This document shows, piece by piece, positions 52,728 to 61,625 of a DNA stretch of 64,000 bases; the first letter of the stretch is position 1, and each line of letters begins with the position of its first letter. The stretch spans positions 434,001-498,000 of the forward strand of contig NZ_NFHL01000001.1 of assembly GCF_002161355.1 (NCBI RefSeq). The letters run 5' to 3'. Both the position numbers and the translations under genes were made by a program. Origin of the DNA: Lachnoclostridium sp. An76. GTDB taxonomy: Bacteria > Bacillota > Clostridia > Lachnospirales > Lachnospiraceae. The notes beneath the pieces are model-generated. The model saw only the letters and a program-made list of their open reading frames with translations, was not told the origin of the DNA and did no database searches.

Positions 52728-55319
52728 TTACGCCTTGCCTGCACCAAGGGGCTTGCGGCCGCAGCACTGTTTGTATTTCTTTCCGCTTCCGCACGGGCAC
52801 GGATCGTTCGGATAGATCTTCTTTTCCTCGCGTTTCTTCGGAGCGCGCACAGACGTGTCGTCCTTGTTCGTTCCGGTCACCTTGGCGACTTCCTCTCTCT
52901 CTACCTTCTGCTCAACACGGATATTGAACAGGGTGCGGATCGTGGTCTCTGCGATCATGTTCGTCATCTCACCGAACATATTGTATCCTGTCATCTTGTA
53001 TTCCACAAGCGGATCTCTCTGCCCGTATGCCTGGAGACCGATCCCCTGGCGGAGCTGGTCCATATCGTCAATGTGGTCCATCCATCTCGCATCAATGACT
53101 TTCAGAAGGACGACACGCTCGATCTCACGGATCTGCTCTGCCTCCGGGAATTCCCCTTCCTTCGCCTCATATGCCTTCACAGCGCGCTCTTTTAAGAGAT
53201 GTTTCAGCTCTTTCTGGCGCATCCCCTGGCACTCTTTTGCAGACGGGAGTTCCATCATGGGGATCACATTGTGGAGATTCACATCCAGACCTTTGATATC
53301 CCACTCTTCCGGATCCGCCTCTGGCGAAGCGAAACGGTCCGTGACATTTTCCACATACTCTGTGATCATATTGTAGATCGTATCGCGCATGCTCTCGCCG
53401 TCAAGCACACGGCGTCTCTCGCCGTAGATGATCTCTCTCTGCTCGTTCATGACCTGGTCATACTCAAGCAGATTCTTACGGATGCCGAAGTTGTTGATCT
53501 CCAGCTTCTTCTGCGCTGTCTCAATGGCATTGGAAAGCATTTTGTGCTCGATCTGCTCGCCGTCTTTTACGCCCAGGGCATTGAAAACTCCCATGAGGCG
53601 CTCGGAGCCGAACAGCCGGAGCAGGTCATCCTCCAGTGAGATGTAGAACCTGGACTCTCCGGGATCTCCCTGACGTCCGGAACGTCCTCTTAACTGGTTA
53701 TCGATACGCCTTGACTCGTGGCGCTCTGTACCGATGATCTTCAGACCGCCTGCTGCCCTTGCATCGTCGTCCAGCTTGATATCCGTACCACGTCCTGCCA
53801 TGTTGGTGGCAATGGTGACCGCGCCGTGGAGTCCGGCGTCAGCGACGATCGCAGCCTCCTGCTCGTGGTATTTGGCATTCAGCACGTTATGTTTGATGCC
53901 TTCCTTTTTGAGCATGCTGCTGAGGAGCTCTGACACTTCGATCGTGATCGTGCCGACCAGGACAGGCTGTCCTGTGGCATGCGCCCTCTTTACTTCCTCG
54001 ATGACTGCTTTGTATTTTTCTTTTTTCGTCTTGTAGACCGCGTCTTCCAGGTCCACTCTCTGTACCGGGACATTGGTCGGGATCTCGACAACGTCCATGC
54101 CGTAGATGTCGCGGAACTCTTTTTCCTCGGTAAGGGCAGTACCAGTCATGCCGCTCTTCTTCTCAAATTTATTGAACAGGTTCTGGAATGTGATCGTTGC
54201 CAGGGTCTTGCTCTCCCTGCGCACCTGCACATGCTCCTTCGCCTCGATCGCCTGATGGAGACCGTCGGAATAACGGCGTCCCGGCATGATACGTCCTGTA
54301 AACTCATCGACGATCATGACCTCACCCTCAGGTGTGACCACATAGTCCTGATCTTTGAACATCAGGTTGTGTGCCCTCAGGGCAAGGATGATATTGTGCT
54401 GGATCTCCAGGTTCTCCGGGTCTGCGAGATTATCGATATGGAAGAACTGCTCGACCTTTCTCACTCCGTCTTCCGTCAGGTTGATCGCCTTTTCCTTCTC
54501 ATTTACAATGAAATCTCCTGTCTCCTCAATGTCCTCGCCCATGATGGCGTTCATCTTGGAGAATTCGCCGCTCGCCTCGCCTCTCTCAAGCTGGCGGGCA
54601 AGGATATCGCAGGCTTCATAGAGCTTCGTAGATTTCCCGCTCTGCCCGGAAATGATCAGAGGCGTCCTCGCCTCATCGATCAATACAGAATCCACCTCAT
54701 CGATGATGGCAAAGTGAAGCCCTCTCTGCACGAGCTGTTCTTTGTAGATGACCATGTTGTCACGCAGATAGTCGAATCCCAGCTCATTGTTGGTCACATA
54801 AGTAATATCGCAGGCATAAGCCTCACGGCGCTCTTTATTGTCCATGCCGTTTAAGACCACGCCCACGGTCAGCCCGAGGAATTCATGCACCTTTCCCATC
54901 CACTCAGCGTCACGCTTCGCCAGATAATCATTGACAGTAACGATATTTACGCCCTTTCCTTCCAGTGCGTTCAGGTAAGCCGGGAGCGTAGACACGAGTG
55001 TCTTTCCTTCTCCAGTCTTCATCTCCGCGATACGCCCCTGGTGAAGGATGATACCGCCGATGATCTGTACTCTGTAATGACGCATGCCCAGGCTCCGGAA
55101 TGCAGCCTCGCGCACGACAGCGTACGCTTCCGGGAGAATGTCATCCAGTGTCTCCCCCTCTGCCAGACGCTGCTTGAACTCTCTTGTCTTTCCTCTGAGT
55201 TCTTCATCTGACAGCGCTTTCATCTCCGGCTCCATCGCCTCGATCCTGTCAACGATCGGATAGATCCTCTTCAGTTCGTTCTGGCTGTGGGTCCCAAAAA
55301 TCTTCTCTATAATGCCCAT
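52728..55319 (-). CDS. secA: SecA, ATPase of the general secretion pathway
   Basis: 863 residues from ATG 55319 (AAGGAG upstream, spacing longish; a TTG three codons earlier is an alternative). The motor has Walker A MKTGEGKT near residue 100, [16 protein letters not shown], and helicase-like GRGTDIKL and [13 protein letters not shown]. The C terminus has the zinc-binding SEC-C motif [14 protein letters not shown]. It drives preproteins through SecYEG. prfB follows 72 bases downstream, as in many Gram-positive genomes. A GC-rich hairpin (GCGCCGG/CCGGCGC, about 55350-55372) lies in the leader. Confidence 0.96.
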   Translation of the reverse strand: MGIIEKIFGTHSQNELKRIYPIVDRIEAMEPEMKALSDEELRGKTREFKQRLAEGETLDDILPEAYAVVREAAFRSLGMRHYRVQIIGGIILHQGRIAEMKTGEGKTLVSTLPAYLNALEGKGVNIVTVNDYLAKRDAEWMGKVHEFLGLTVGVVLNGMDNKERREAYACDITYVTNNELGFDYLRDNMVIYKEQLVQRGLHFAIIDEVDSVLIDEARTPLIISGQSGKSTKLYEACDILARQLERGEASGEFSKMNAIMGEDIEETGDFIVNEKEKAINLTEDGVRKVEQFFHIDNLADPENLEIQHNIILALRAHNLMFKDQDYVVTPEGEVMIVDEFTGRIMPGRRYSDGLHQAIEAKEHVQVRRESKTLATITFQNLFNKFEKKSGMTGTALTEEKEFRDIYGMDVVEIPTNVPVQRVDLEDAVYKTKKEKYKAVIEEVKRAHATGQPVLVGTITIEVSELLSSMLKKEGIKHNVLNAKYHEQEAAIVADAGLHGAVTIATNMAGRGTDIKLDDDARAAGGLKIIGTERHESRRIDNQLRGRSGRQGDPGESRFYISLEDDLLRLFGSERLMGVFNALGVKDGEQIEHKMLSNAIETAQKKLEINNFGIRKNLLEYDQVMNEQREIIYGERRRVLDGESMRDTIYNMITEYVENVTDRFASPEADPEEWDIKGLDVNLHNVIPMMELPSAKECQGMRQKELKHLLKERAVKAYEAKEGEFPEAEQIREIERVVLLKVIDARWMDHIDDMDQLRQGIGLQAYGQRDPLVEYKMTGYNMFGEMTNMIAETTIRTLFNIRVEQKVEREEVAKVTGTNKDDTSVRAPKKREEKKIYPNDPCPCGSGKKYKQCCGRKPLGAGKA

Positions 55320-55385
55320 ATTCCGCAATTAACTCCTTGTATAAATCTAGCGCCGGAGCGAAATGCCGGCGCCGCTCTGTTCTCC

Positions 55386-55414
55386 ATTCTAACACTAACC
55401 GATGGGTAATTCAA
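55386..55414 (-). promoter_or_regulatory. Promoter of secA-prfB
   Basis: Minus-strand TTGAAT (55414-55409) and TAGAAT (55391-55386), exactly 17 bases apart; leader about 60 bases. Confidence 0.65.
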
Positions 55415-55447
55415 CCAATTCATAAATCGTTAACAAAATCAGCGCAG

Positions 55448-55505
55448 CAGTTCAGCCGTCAGACTGTGCAGTTTCCCGAATGATACAGCTGAACTGTCTG
55501 TTCCA
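55448..55505 (-). repeat. Short 3'-flank repeat, copy 2
   Basis: Immediately after the hisA stop. CAGTTCAGC (55448-55456) and GCTGAACTG (55488-55496) form an exact 9-base stem; within the loop AGTC-TGAC-GGCT repeats the small hairpin of the copy at 22229-22283, with a G-U pair replacing G-C. It may mark or stabilise the message end. Confidence 0.6.
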
Positions 55506-55507
55506 GG

Positions 55508-56284
55508 TCAACAGGAACCATATCTTCTCACCATGTCATACGGGATATCCCCTCCGAACAGGTCCAGTGCGCTTCCGATGGTAAAATCCAGCCTGCCGCC
55601 GCTCAGCTCCCGGAACCGTTCCAGATCTTCCGTCCTGCCGATCCCGCCTGCATAGGTCACAGGCACGCCGTCCCATTCCCCCAGCATATGTACGAGCTCT
55701 TCCTCCATCCCGGCACGCCTGCCTTCCACATCCACCCCGTGGATCAGGAACTCATCACAGTACCCCGACAGCTCTGTAAGGGTCTGGAAGTCAAGGCATT
55801 CTTCCGTAAATTTCTGCCAGCGGTCTGTCACGATATAATAAGCCCCGTCTCTTTTCCTGCAGCTTAAGTCAAGGACAATGTGCTCCCTGCCGGCCTCGGA
55901 GACGAGCTTTTCCATGTTTTCCCGGCAGAAGCTCCCGTCCCGGAAGACATAAGATGTAACGATCACATGGCTCGCGCCAGACTCCAGGTATCCTGCCGCA
56001 TTTTCCGCCGTGATCCCTCCGCCGATCTGCATCCCCCCGGGATAGGCGGCCAGCGCTGAGAGTGCCTGCTGCCTGGTGGCCTCATAATACCCGGACCCCG
56101 CATGGTTCAGCATGATGATATGCCCGCCTTTCAGCCCGTCTTTCCGGTACATCCGGGCATAATGGTCTGCTCCCAGCTCCGACGAAAAATTCGTGCTGGC
56201 ACTGTCCCCCTCGTCCCGCAGGCTTCCCCCGACGATCTGTTTTACTTTTCCGTTATGTATGTCAATACATGGCCTGAACCTCAT
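55508..56284 (-). CDS. hisA: HisA-type isomerase (ProFAR isomerase, eukaryote-like subtype)
   Basis: 258 residues from ATG 56284 with AAGGAGAT ahead; the longer open frame upstream has no family likeness. It is a (beta/alpha)8 barrel with PCIDIHNGKVKQIVGGS at the N terminus (catalytic Asp8) and GGGITAENAAGYLESGASHVI near residue 92. The text resembles the fungal/plant HIS6 type more than E. coli HisA. It opens the sugar ring of ProFAR in histidine synthesis. No other his genes are in the window, so the pathway is split. Confidence 0.85.
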   Translation of the reverse strand: MRFRPCIDIHNGKVKQIVGGSLRDEGDSASTNFSSELGADHYARMYRKDGLKGGHIIMLNHAGSGYYEATRQQALSALAAYPGGMQIGGGITAENAAGYLESGASHVIVTSYVFRDGSFCRENMEKLVSEAGREHIVLDLSCRKRDGAYYIVTDRWQKFTEECLDFQTLTELSGYCDEFLIHGVDVEGRRAGMEEELVHMLGEWDGVPVTYAGGIGRTEDLERFRELSGGRLDFTIGSALDLFGGDIPYDMVRRYGSC

Positions 56285-56354
56285 GGTCCGCGATCTCCTT
56301 TTCCCTTTTTCTATCCTGCAATGCCTGTCCGGCGCCGCATCCCCTGACATGCCC

Positions 56355-56393
56355 GCTGCCGCTGGATCGCGGGGACCCCCGCGCCGCGGCAGC
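56355..56393 (-). terminator. GC-rich hairpin between lipoprotein and hisA genes
   Basis: GCTGCCGC (56355-56362) pairs with GCGGCAGC (56386-56393), and CGCGGGG (56368-56374) with CCCCGCG (56377-56383), giving a two-part stem with a two-base loop. No T-run follows, so it is a candidate for a terminator or message-end structure. Confidence 0.45.
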
Positions 56394-56459
56394 TGCCTGT
56401 CCTCTCCCGGGACGTCCGCCGTTCCGGAAGGGCTTCCTGTTCTTTCCTTTATTTTTCCA

Positions 56460-56822
56460 TTACCGCATATCCTGCATGTCTTCCCGGGCCCCATTGTCAT
56501 CCGTCAGCTCGTCCGCCGCCTTGTCCACGCCGTCCGTAACGTCATCCGTCACATCATCCACGCCGTCTGTCACATCATGTACAGCGTCATCCAGGATACC
56601 GTCTCCCTCAGTAGCATCATTCATTGTCCGGTCATCTGTATCCGCATTGTCCCTGTTGTCATCATCCATGCCGCTGTCTGTCTTATCCTTATCTGCGGCA
56701 GTATCATCCGCCGCGGACTGGTCCGCCCCATTGTCAGCATCGTCCCTGCTGCTGCACGCAGCACTTCCGAGCAGCACAAAAGCACAGGTCATGAGCACAA
56801 GAAGTTTTTTCATTTTCTTCAT
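56460..56822 (-). CDS. Small acidic lipoprotein
   Basis: 120 residues. Lipoprotein signal (MKKMKKLLVLMTCAFVLLGS) with lipobox GSAAC. The mature part is extremely acidic with internal repeats DGVDDVTDDVTDGVDK built from the unit VTDDVTDGVD and scattered Asn/Ala. Such sequence is likely unstructured and may bind cations or keep distance at the surface. No family is recognised. GGAAAGGGAG precedes the ATG. The inverted repeat ATAAATATTG/CAATATTTAT (56841-56886) lies between it and the sigma factor gene. Confidence 0.7.
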   Translation of the reverse strand: MKKMKKLLVLMTCAFVLLGSAACSSRDDADNGADQSAADDTAADKDKTDSGMDDDNRDNADTDDRTMNDATEGDGILDDAVHDVTDGVDDVTDDVTDGVDKAADELTDDNGAREDMQDMR

Positions 56823-56900
56823 AAGATTGTCTCCCTTTCCATAAATATTGTTGTAACTCTACTATCTGCACTTTTTCAATATTTATGCACAGGGAGATTT

Positions 56901-57737
56901 TTATTTTGCTTTTTTCCGCAGTTTTTCCATGGCGCGCGCCTCGATCTGGCGCACGCGCTCCCGGGTCACTCCCAGCATCTCGCCGATCTCTTCCAGGGTG
57001 TGTGTCCTGCTGTCTTCCAGCCCGTATCTCAGCCGGATCACCTGGCTCTCTCTGTCGCTGAGCGTCTCGAGCAGCTCCTTTACTTCTTCCTTGCGCACAA
57101 GGATATCCATCGCTTCCTCGGGCGTTGCCTCTGACCGGTCTTCCACCAGGTCTCCCAGGCTGTCCTCCCCGTCCTCGCCGACAGGGGTCTCCAGTGATAC
57201 CGGGTTCTGCAGATAAGTCAGGATATTTTTTACATCCTCCTCTGTGCGGTCTCCCATCTTTTCCGCAATCTCTTTCGGAGTGGCGTCCCTTCCAAGCTCC
57301 TGCTGCAGCTCTTTGGATACCTTCTGCACTTTTTTCATATTTTCCGCCACATGGACCGGCACGCGGATCTCCCTGGACTGCTGGTCGATCGCGCGCTGCA
57401 TTGCCTCTTTGATCCACCATGCCGCGTAAGTGGAGAACCGGTTTTCCTTTGTATGGTCATACTTCTCCGCTGCGCGCATCAGCCCCATATTTCCTTCCTG
57501 GATCAGGTCCATGAGCTGGACGCCCCGACCGGTATAGTGCTTTGCAAGGGAGACGACGAGACGGAGATTCCCCTCCTCGAGCCTCCGGCGCGCCGACACA
57601 TCGCCGGCTGCAATTCTTTTCCCAAGCTCTTTTTCTTCCTCTTCTGAGAGGAGCGGGATCTGCCCGATCTCCCGCAGATAGATCTTAAGCGGTTCTGATA
57701 TAGTTTCTTCTGTTGATAACTGCTGTTCTTTTTCCAT
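56901..57737 (-). CDS. RNA polymerase sigma-70 family factor (RpoD-like, group 2)
   Basis: 278 residues, shorter than the housekeeping SigA of Clostridia (about 360) since region 1.1 is missing. Region 1.2 (SEPLKIYLREIGQIPLL), 2.3-2.4 (DLIQEGNMGLMRAAEKYD, FSTYAAWWIKEAMQRAI), region 3 and region 4.2 (HTLEEIGEMLGVTRERVRQIEARAMEKLR) are complete, so it should recognise standard -35/-10 promoters. It is probably an alternative, stress- or growth-phase-linked paralogue. It starts 15 bases after fbp. Confidence 0.88.
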   Translation of the reverse strand: MEKEQQLSTEETISEPLKIYLREIGQIPLLSEEEEKELGKRIAAGDVSARRRLEEGNLRLVVSLAKHYTGRGVQLMDLIQEGNMGLMRAAEKYDHTKENRFSTYAAWWIKEAMQRAIDQQSREIRVPVHVAENMKKVQKVSKELQQELGRDATPKEIAEKMGDRTEEDVKNILTYLQNPVSLETPVGEDGEDSLGDLVEDRSEATPEEAMDILVRKEEVKELLETLSDRESQVIRLRYGLEDSRTHTLEEIGEMLGVTRERVRQIEARAMEKLRKKAK

Positions 57738-57752
57738 TTCTGCCTCGCTTTT

Positions 57753-59705
57753 CTATATCTTCTCTGTGATCTCGCCGTTTCTGTATGCCGTCAGGAGACG
57801 CTCCAGGTCCCGGATCTGTTCCTTCATCTCCCTTCCCGCATCGGTATCGCCCACCAGACATCGGTCTCTCACTCTGGTGACTACCATTGTCTCGGAGTGG
57901 ATATCGATCTCTTTTTTGATCGCGGCTTCCGTAGATTCAAAAGGCTCCAGCGCTACCAGACGGATCCCGTAGGAATTGTAGATGAGCGTATATCCTGCGA
58001 TCCCTGTCTGTTTCTGATATGCCTTTGAAAATCCCCCGTCAATGACCAGCACTTTGCCGCCGCATTTGATCGGGCTCTCCCCATCCTTCCGCCTGACCGG
58101 CACGTGCCCGTTCACGATATGCGAGTTCCCGGGATCCAGGCCGAACTCCCTCATGATACGGTCAATGACCTCTTCATTCTCGATCAGGTCGTAATACGGG
58201 TTTTTCTTTTCCAAATGAGTTTCCGGCTCCGCGAGGAAATACCTCTCAAAAGTCGCCATCCTGTTCTTTCCGAACAGCGGGGAATCCGGGTGGAGCCAGA
58301 TATACCACATGATGTCTTTCCCGTCCTGGCGCTCTTTCTCATCCAGGGCGAAAAACCCTTTTCTGACATAAGCGTCCAGAACGTCATACAGTTCTTTTCC
58401 CCTGTACTTCTTCCCGTACACTTCGACTTCTTTCAGCTCGCCGTCCTCTGTCAGGGGCACGCACCCGTGGTACAGAAGATTGTCATTATATACCTTATAT
58501 AATCCGCCTTTTGCCAGAAGGAACCTCATATGCTGCTGGAGCTTCCCGCAGTTCTCGAACGCCCGCTCCAGCCGGTCCATGATCTCTTCCTCTTCCGCGC
58601 TGAGCGCGTAGGGATCCGCAGGATCAACCGTGGGGAAATTCGTGTCGAGCAGCTGATATTCTTTCCCGTTCAGGGTAATCGTCCCCTTCTCATAATCGAT
58701 CCTGTGCAGGAGTGCCCTTTCCTCGAGATGGAAAGATTTCTGCCGGCGGATGATCTGCCCTTCCAGCTTAAACTGGATAATGGAGATCGCCTTGTGGATC
58801 CTCAGGTTCATCTGCATCTCTTCAGAATCCGGCCTGTCAGGCGCCTTCAGCCTAAAGCAGGTACACGGGTCGTCCTTATATACACGCATGGCAAATGCCG
58901 CCAGCGGGAGCAGATTGATCCCGTAACCGTCTTCCAGAATGTCCAGGTTTCCGTACCGCGCGCAGATGCGCACCACATTGGCGATACATCCTCTCTGCCC
59001 GGCAGCCGCGCCCATCCATGCCACATCATGATTCCCCCACTGGATATCCACAGAATGGTAATCCACCAGTTTATCCATGATGATATGCGGCCCCGGCCCG
59101 CGGTCATAGATATCGCCCACGATATGCAGGTGGTCTACCACAAGTCTCTGGATCAGCTCCGAGATCGCGCAGATAAATTCTTCCGCCCTGCCGATCCTGA
59201 TGATCGTGGAAATGATCTCATTATAATAGGATTCTTTGTCGCTGACCTCTGCCTTCTCCGTGATCAGTTCCTCGATCACATAGGCAAAATCCTTCGGCAG
59301 CGCTTTTCTGACCTTTGACCTGGTATATTTGCTCGCCGCCCGCTTGCTCACCTCGATGAGCAGATACAGATGGACCCGGTACCAGTCCTCCATATTCGGC
59401 TCTTCCTGCCGGATCAGGTCCATCTTCGCCTTCGGATAATAGATCAGCGTGGCAAGGGACCGCTTGTCCCTGTCGCTCATGCGGTTCCCGAACACATCCT
59501 CGATCTTCCGCCGCACGGATCCTGAGCCATTCTTCAGCACATGGGAAAACGCCTCATACTCCCCATGGACGTCCGTGAGGAAATTCTCAGTCCCTTTCGG
59601 AAGGTTCAGGATGGACTGCAGGTTGATGATCTCCGTGGAAGCGGCCGCGATAGTCGGATACAGGTCTGACAGCCGTTCCAGGTATCTGGTCTCTAAATCT
59701 TTCAT
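57753..59705 (-). CDS. fbp: Fructose-1,6-bisphosphatase, class III
   Basis: 650 residues, the normal size for the Firmicute class III enzyme. The metallophosphatase motifs are present: LTDVHGEYEAF near residue 43, VGDIYDRGPGPH near 197 and WGNHDVAWMGAAAG near 219. It hydrolyses fructose 1,6-bisphosphate in gluconeogenesis. The family is related to calcineurin-like phosphatases and needs Mn2+. It lies between dapB (46-base gap) and the sigma factor gene (15-base gap). Confidence 0.95.
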   Translation of the reverse strand: MKDLETRYLERLSDLYPTIAAASTEIINLQSILNLPKGTENFLTDVHGEYEAFSHVLKNGSGSVRRKIEDVFGNRMSDRDKRSLATLIYYPKAKMDLIRQEEPNMEDWYRVHLYLLIEVSKRAASKYTRSKVRKALPKDFAYVIEELITEKAEVSDKESYYNEIISTIIRIGRAEEFICAISELIQRLVVDHLHIVGDIYDRGPGPHIIMDKLVDYHSVDIQWGNHDVAWMGAAAGQRGCIANVVRICARYGNLDILEDGYGINLLPLAAFAMRVYKDDPCTCFRLKAPDRPDSEEMQMNLRIHKAISIIQFKLEGQIIRRQKSFHLEERALLHRIDYEKGTITLNGKEYQLLDTNFPTVDPADPYALSAEEEEIMDRLERAFENCGKLQQHMRFLLAKGGLYKVYNDNLLYHGCVPLTEDGELKEVEVYGKKYRGKELYDVLDAYVRKGFFALDEKERQDGKDIMWYIWLHPDSPLFGKNRMATFERYFLAEPETHLEKKNPYYDLIENEEVIDRIMREFGLDPGNSHIVNGHVPVRRKDGESPIKCGGKVLVIDGGFSKAYQKQTGIAGYTLIYNSYGIRLVALEPFESTEAAIKKEIDIHSETMVVTRVRDRCLVGDTDAGREMKEQIRDLERLLTAYRNGEITEKI

Positions 59706-59751
59706 ACTCTTCCTCCGATGCAGATCAGCCTTCTCTGTTTCATTCCAGCTT

Positions 59752-60510
59752 TTACAGGCCGATCACATCTCCCATATCATACATCCCGGCTTCTTTGCCC
59801 GCCAGGAATTTACCAGCCTCAACAGCTCCTTTCGCAAACACGCCTCTGGAATAAGCCGTGTGCTTAAACTCGATCACCTCGTCCGTTCCGGCAAAGATCA
59901 CCTCATGCTCACCCACGATCGTCCCGCCGCGCACGGCACTGATGCCGATCTCCTTCTTCTCTCTCTTCTGGCGCACCTGGCTCCTGTCATACACATAATG
60001 ATACTCATTTCCAAGCGCTTCATTCACAGAATCCGCCAGCGCCAGAGCCGTTCCGCTGGGCGCGTCCAGCTTCTGGTTGTGGTGGCGCTCCACCAGCTCG
60101 ATGTCATACCCCGACGGCGCCAGCACCTTTGCCGCGTCTTTTAACAGTTTCAGGAACAGGTTGATCCCAAGGGACATGTTGGCGGATTTCAGGACCGCGA
60201 TCTTCTCTGACGCCTCAGCCACTTTCTTAAGCTGCTCCTCCGAAAGCCCCGTCGTGCAGAGTACCAGCGGAAGCCCCTTTTCCGTACAGTAGTCCAAAAG
60301 CCCGTCCACTGCCTTTGCCGTGGAAAAATCGATCACAACATCCACGTCCACATCACATTTCTCAATGGAGTCAAATACCGGGTAATCATTCGGCGCCTCT
60401 GTATATGTATCCACTCCGGCAGCGATCACCGCATTGTCGTCCCCTCTGACGATCTCCGTGATCATCCTTCCCATCTTACCGTTGCATCCATGCATCATCA
60501 TCTTTATCAT
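59752..60510 (-). CDS. dapB: 4-Hydroxy-tetrahydrodipicolinate reductase
   Basis: 252 residues from ATG 60510; AGGAGG lies nine bases ahead. The N-terminal dinucleotide site is HGCNGKMGRMI (residues 7-17) and the catalytic block is VERHHNQKLDAPSGTAL near 140, with the His pair that protonates the substrate and the Lys that binds it. It makes tetrahydrodipicolinate for lysine and peptidoglycan diaminopimelate. No dapA is adjacent. fbp follows 46 bases downstream. Confidence 0.95.
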   Translation of the reverse strand: MIKMMMHGCNGKMGRMITEIVRGDDNAVIAAGVDTYTEAPNDYPVFDSIEKCDVDVDVVIDFSTAKAVDGLLDYCTEKGLPLVLCTTGLSEEQLKKVAEASEKIAVLKSANMSLGINLFLKLLKDAAKVLAPSGYDIELVERHHNQKLDAPSGTALALADSVNEALGNEYHYVYDRSQVRQKREKKEIGISAVRGGTIVGEHEVIFAGTDEVIEFKHTAYSRGVFAKGAVEAGKFLAGKEAGMYDMGDVIGL

Positions 60511-60592
60511 AGCATCCATCCTCCTGGTCTCTTGATCGTCATCCGGGCATCCGTCCGGCGCCCCGCGCGCCGTCCGCTGCCGCGGACCATAT

Positions 60593-60641
60593 AAAAAGGA
60601 TATCACATTTGAGACTCCATCTCAACATATGATATCCTTTT
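60593..60641 (-). terminator. Intrinsic terminator of the SSB-like gene
   Basis: AAAAAGGATATCA pairs with TGATATCCTTTT, extended by TTGAG/CTCAA blocks; on the minus strand the stem ends in TTTTTAT. It separates the SSB-like gene from dapB. Confidence 0.85.
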
Positions 60642-60742
60642 AACAAACACACTGATAACCGGTCAGCCGCGGTCAGCACATCAGCAAGGTCTTCTGAACT
60701 GTGCGGCCGAACTGTGACACCTGCTGCAGCCGCTCCTGCCAT

Positions 60743-61372
60743 TCATTCATCCATACACTCCAGCTTGCTCACGGACACCTCATAGGCTGTCCGTGTCTCT
60801 GTCTCCGTCTCAGACAGCTTCTTCACATATTCCCGGCTCTGGATCCGCCCCAGGATGCGCACATGCTCGCCCACGTCGAACCCGGAAGCATATCTGGCAT
60901 TCCGTCCCCAGCAGATGCACGGGATATAGTCGGACTTTCCGTACGGCCGGTTCACCGCCAGCAAAAGATCCGCGATCTCGCGCCCCAGAGGGGTCTTTCG
61001 GTACACCGGGCGTTTGCACATGTACCCTTCCAGGAGGATGTGGTTCGTCCTCGCCCCGTCCGGCTCTTCGTCAATGAACTCGATCTCCCGGGCAAACACG
61101 GACAGCACCAGCCTGTTCTTCTGTTCCTCGTGCCGGTTGTACGACCGGAACTGGCCGGACACCATGATGCATTTTCCCCGGTAATCCTGTGTCACATCGA
61201 TCAGCCGCTCCGACACCATCACGGGTATCCTGTCATTTGAACTGCTCAGTCTCCTTACCAGGATATCTACCATGTAGAATCCCTCTCCGAACACTTCGTG
61301 GCTGTATGTAAATTCCGACACCACCATCCCAATGACTGTTACCTGATTGTTCTCAATGATCTTATCTGACAT
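60743..61372 (-). CDS. SSB-like protein with two OB folds
   Basis: 209 residues. Residues 8-105 and 110-205 each look like an SSB-type OB fold: NQVTVIGMVVSEFTYSHEVFG / YRGKCIMVSGQFRSYN in the first, and LLEGYMCKRPVYRKTPLGREI / VGEHVRILGRIQSREYVKK in the second. The acidic C-terminal tail of true SSB (DDDIPF) is lacking; the protein ends KLECMDE. It may bind single-stranded DNA or RNA as a dimer that mimics the SSB tetramer. It stands alone, with a terminator downstream. A faint relative of the 22229/55448 repeat lies after its stop. Confidence 0.75.
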   Translation of the reverse strand: MSDKIIENNQVTVIGMVVSEFTYSHEVFGEGFYMVDILVRRLSSSNDRIPVMVSERLIDVTQDYRGKCIMVSGQFRSYNRHEEQKNRLVLSVFAREIEFIDEEPDGARTNHILLEGYMCKRPVYRKTPLGREIADLLLAVNRPYGKSDYIPCICWGRNARYASGFDVGEHVRILGRIQSREYVKKLSETETETRTAYEVSVSKLECMDE

Positions 61373-61495
61373 AATCTGTAGCTCTCCCTTCCTCTTTTCG
61401 GTATTTTTGAGTCACTACTAAATGTATGCGGCAGTACATCCCGGCAGAACCTCTCCGCCCCGTGAATCGTACGACAAAATCTGCCCTCCCTTCGA

Positions 61496-61545
61496 CATCA
61501 GATATTGTCACCCGGTCTGGCATCAGATATTGCCGCGCGGTCTTG
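61496..61545. repeat. Tandem 25-base direct repeat upstream of typA
   Basis: CATCAGATATTGTCACCCGG begins the first unit (61496-61520) and CATCAGATATTGCCGCGCGG the second (61521-61545), with about 20 of 25 positions equal. The second unit ends within the -35 box of the typA promoter, so the units lie at an activator's usual place. The 253-base gap between the SSB-like gene and typA holds nothing else I can identify besides the promoter. Confidence 0.7.
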
Positions 61546-61570
61546 TAAAATAAATTTTTTGTGATAGAAT
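61543..61570 (+). promoter_or_regulatory. Promoter of typA
   Basis: TTGTAA (61543-61548) and TAGAAT (61565-61570) with a 16-base spacer. Confidence 0.6.
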
Positions 61571-61625
61571 AAGGGAGTTGCAGTTATGAAAAATGACATA
61601 TATTAAGGAAAGAGTGCGAAATATT

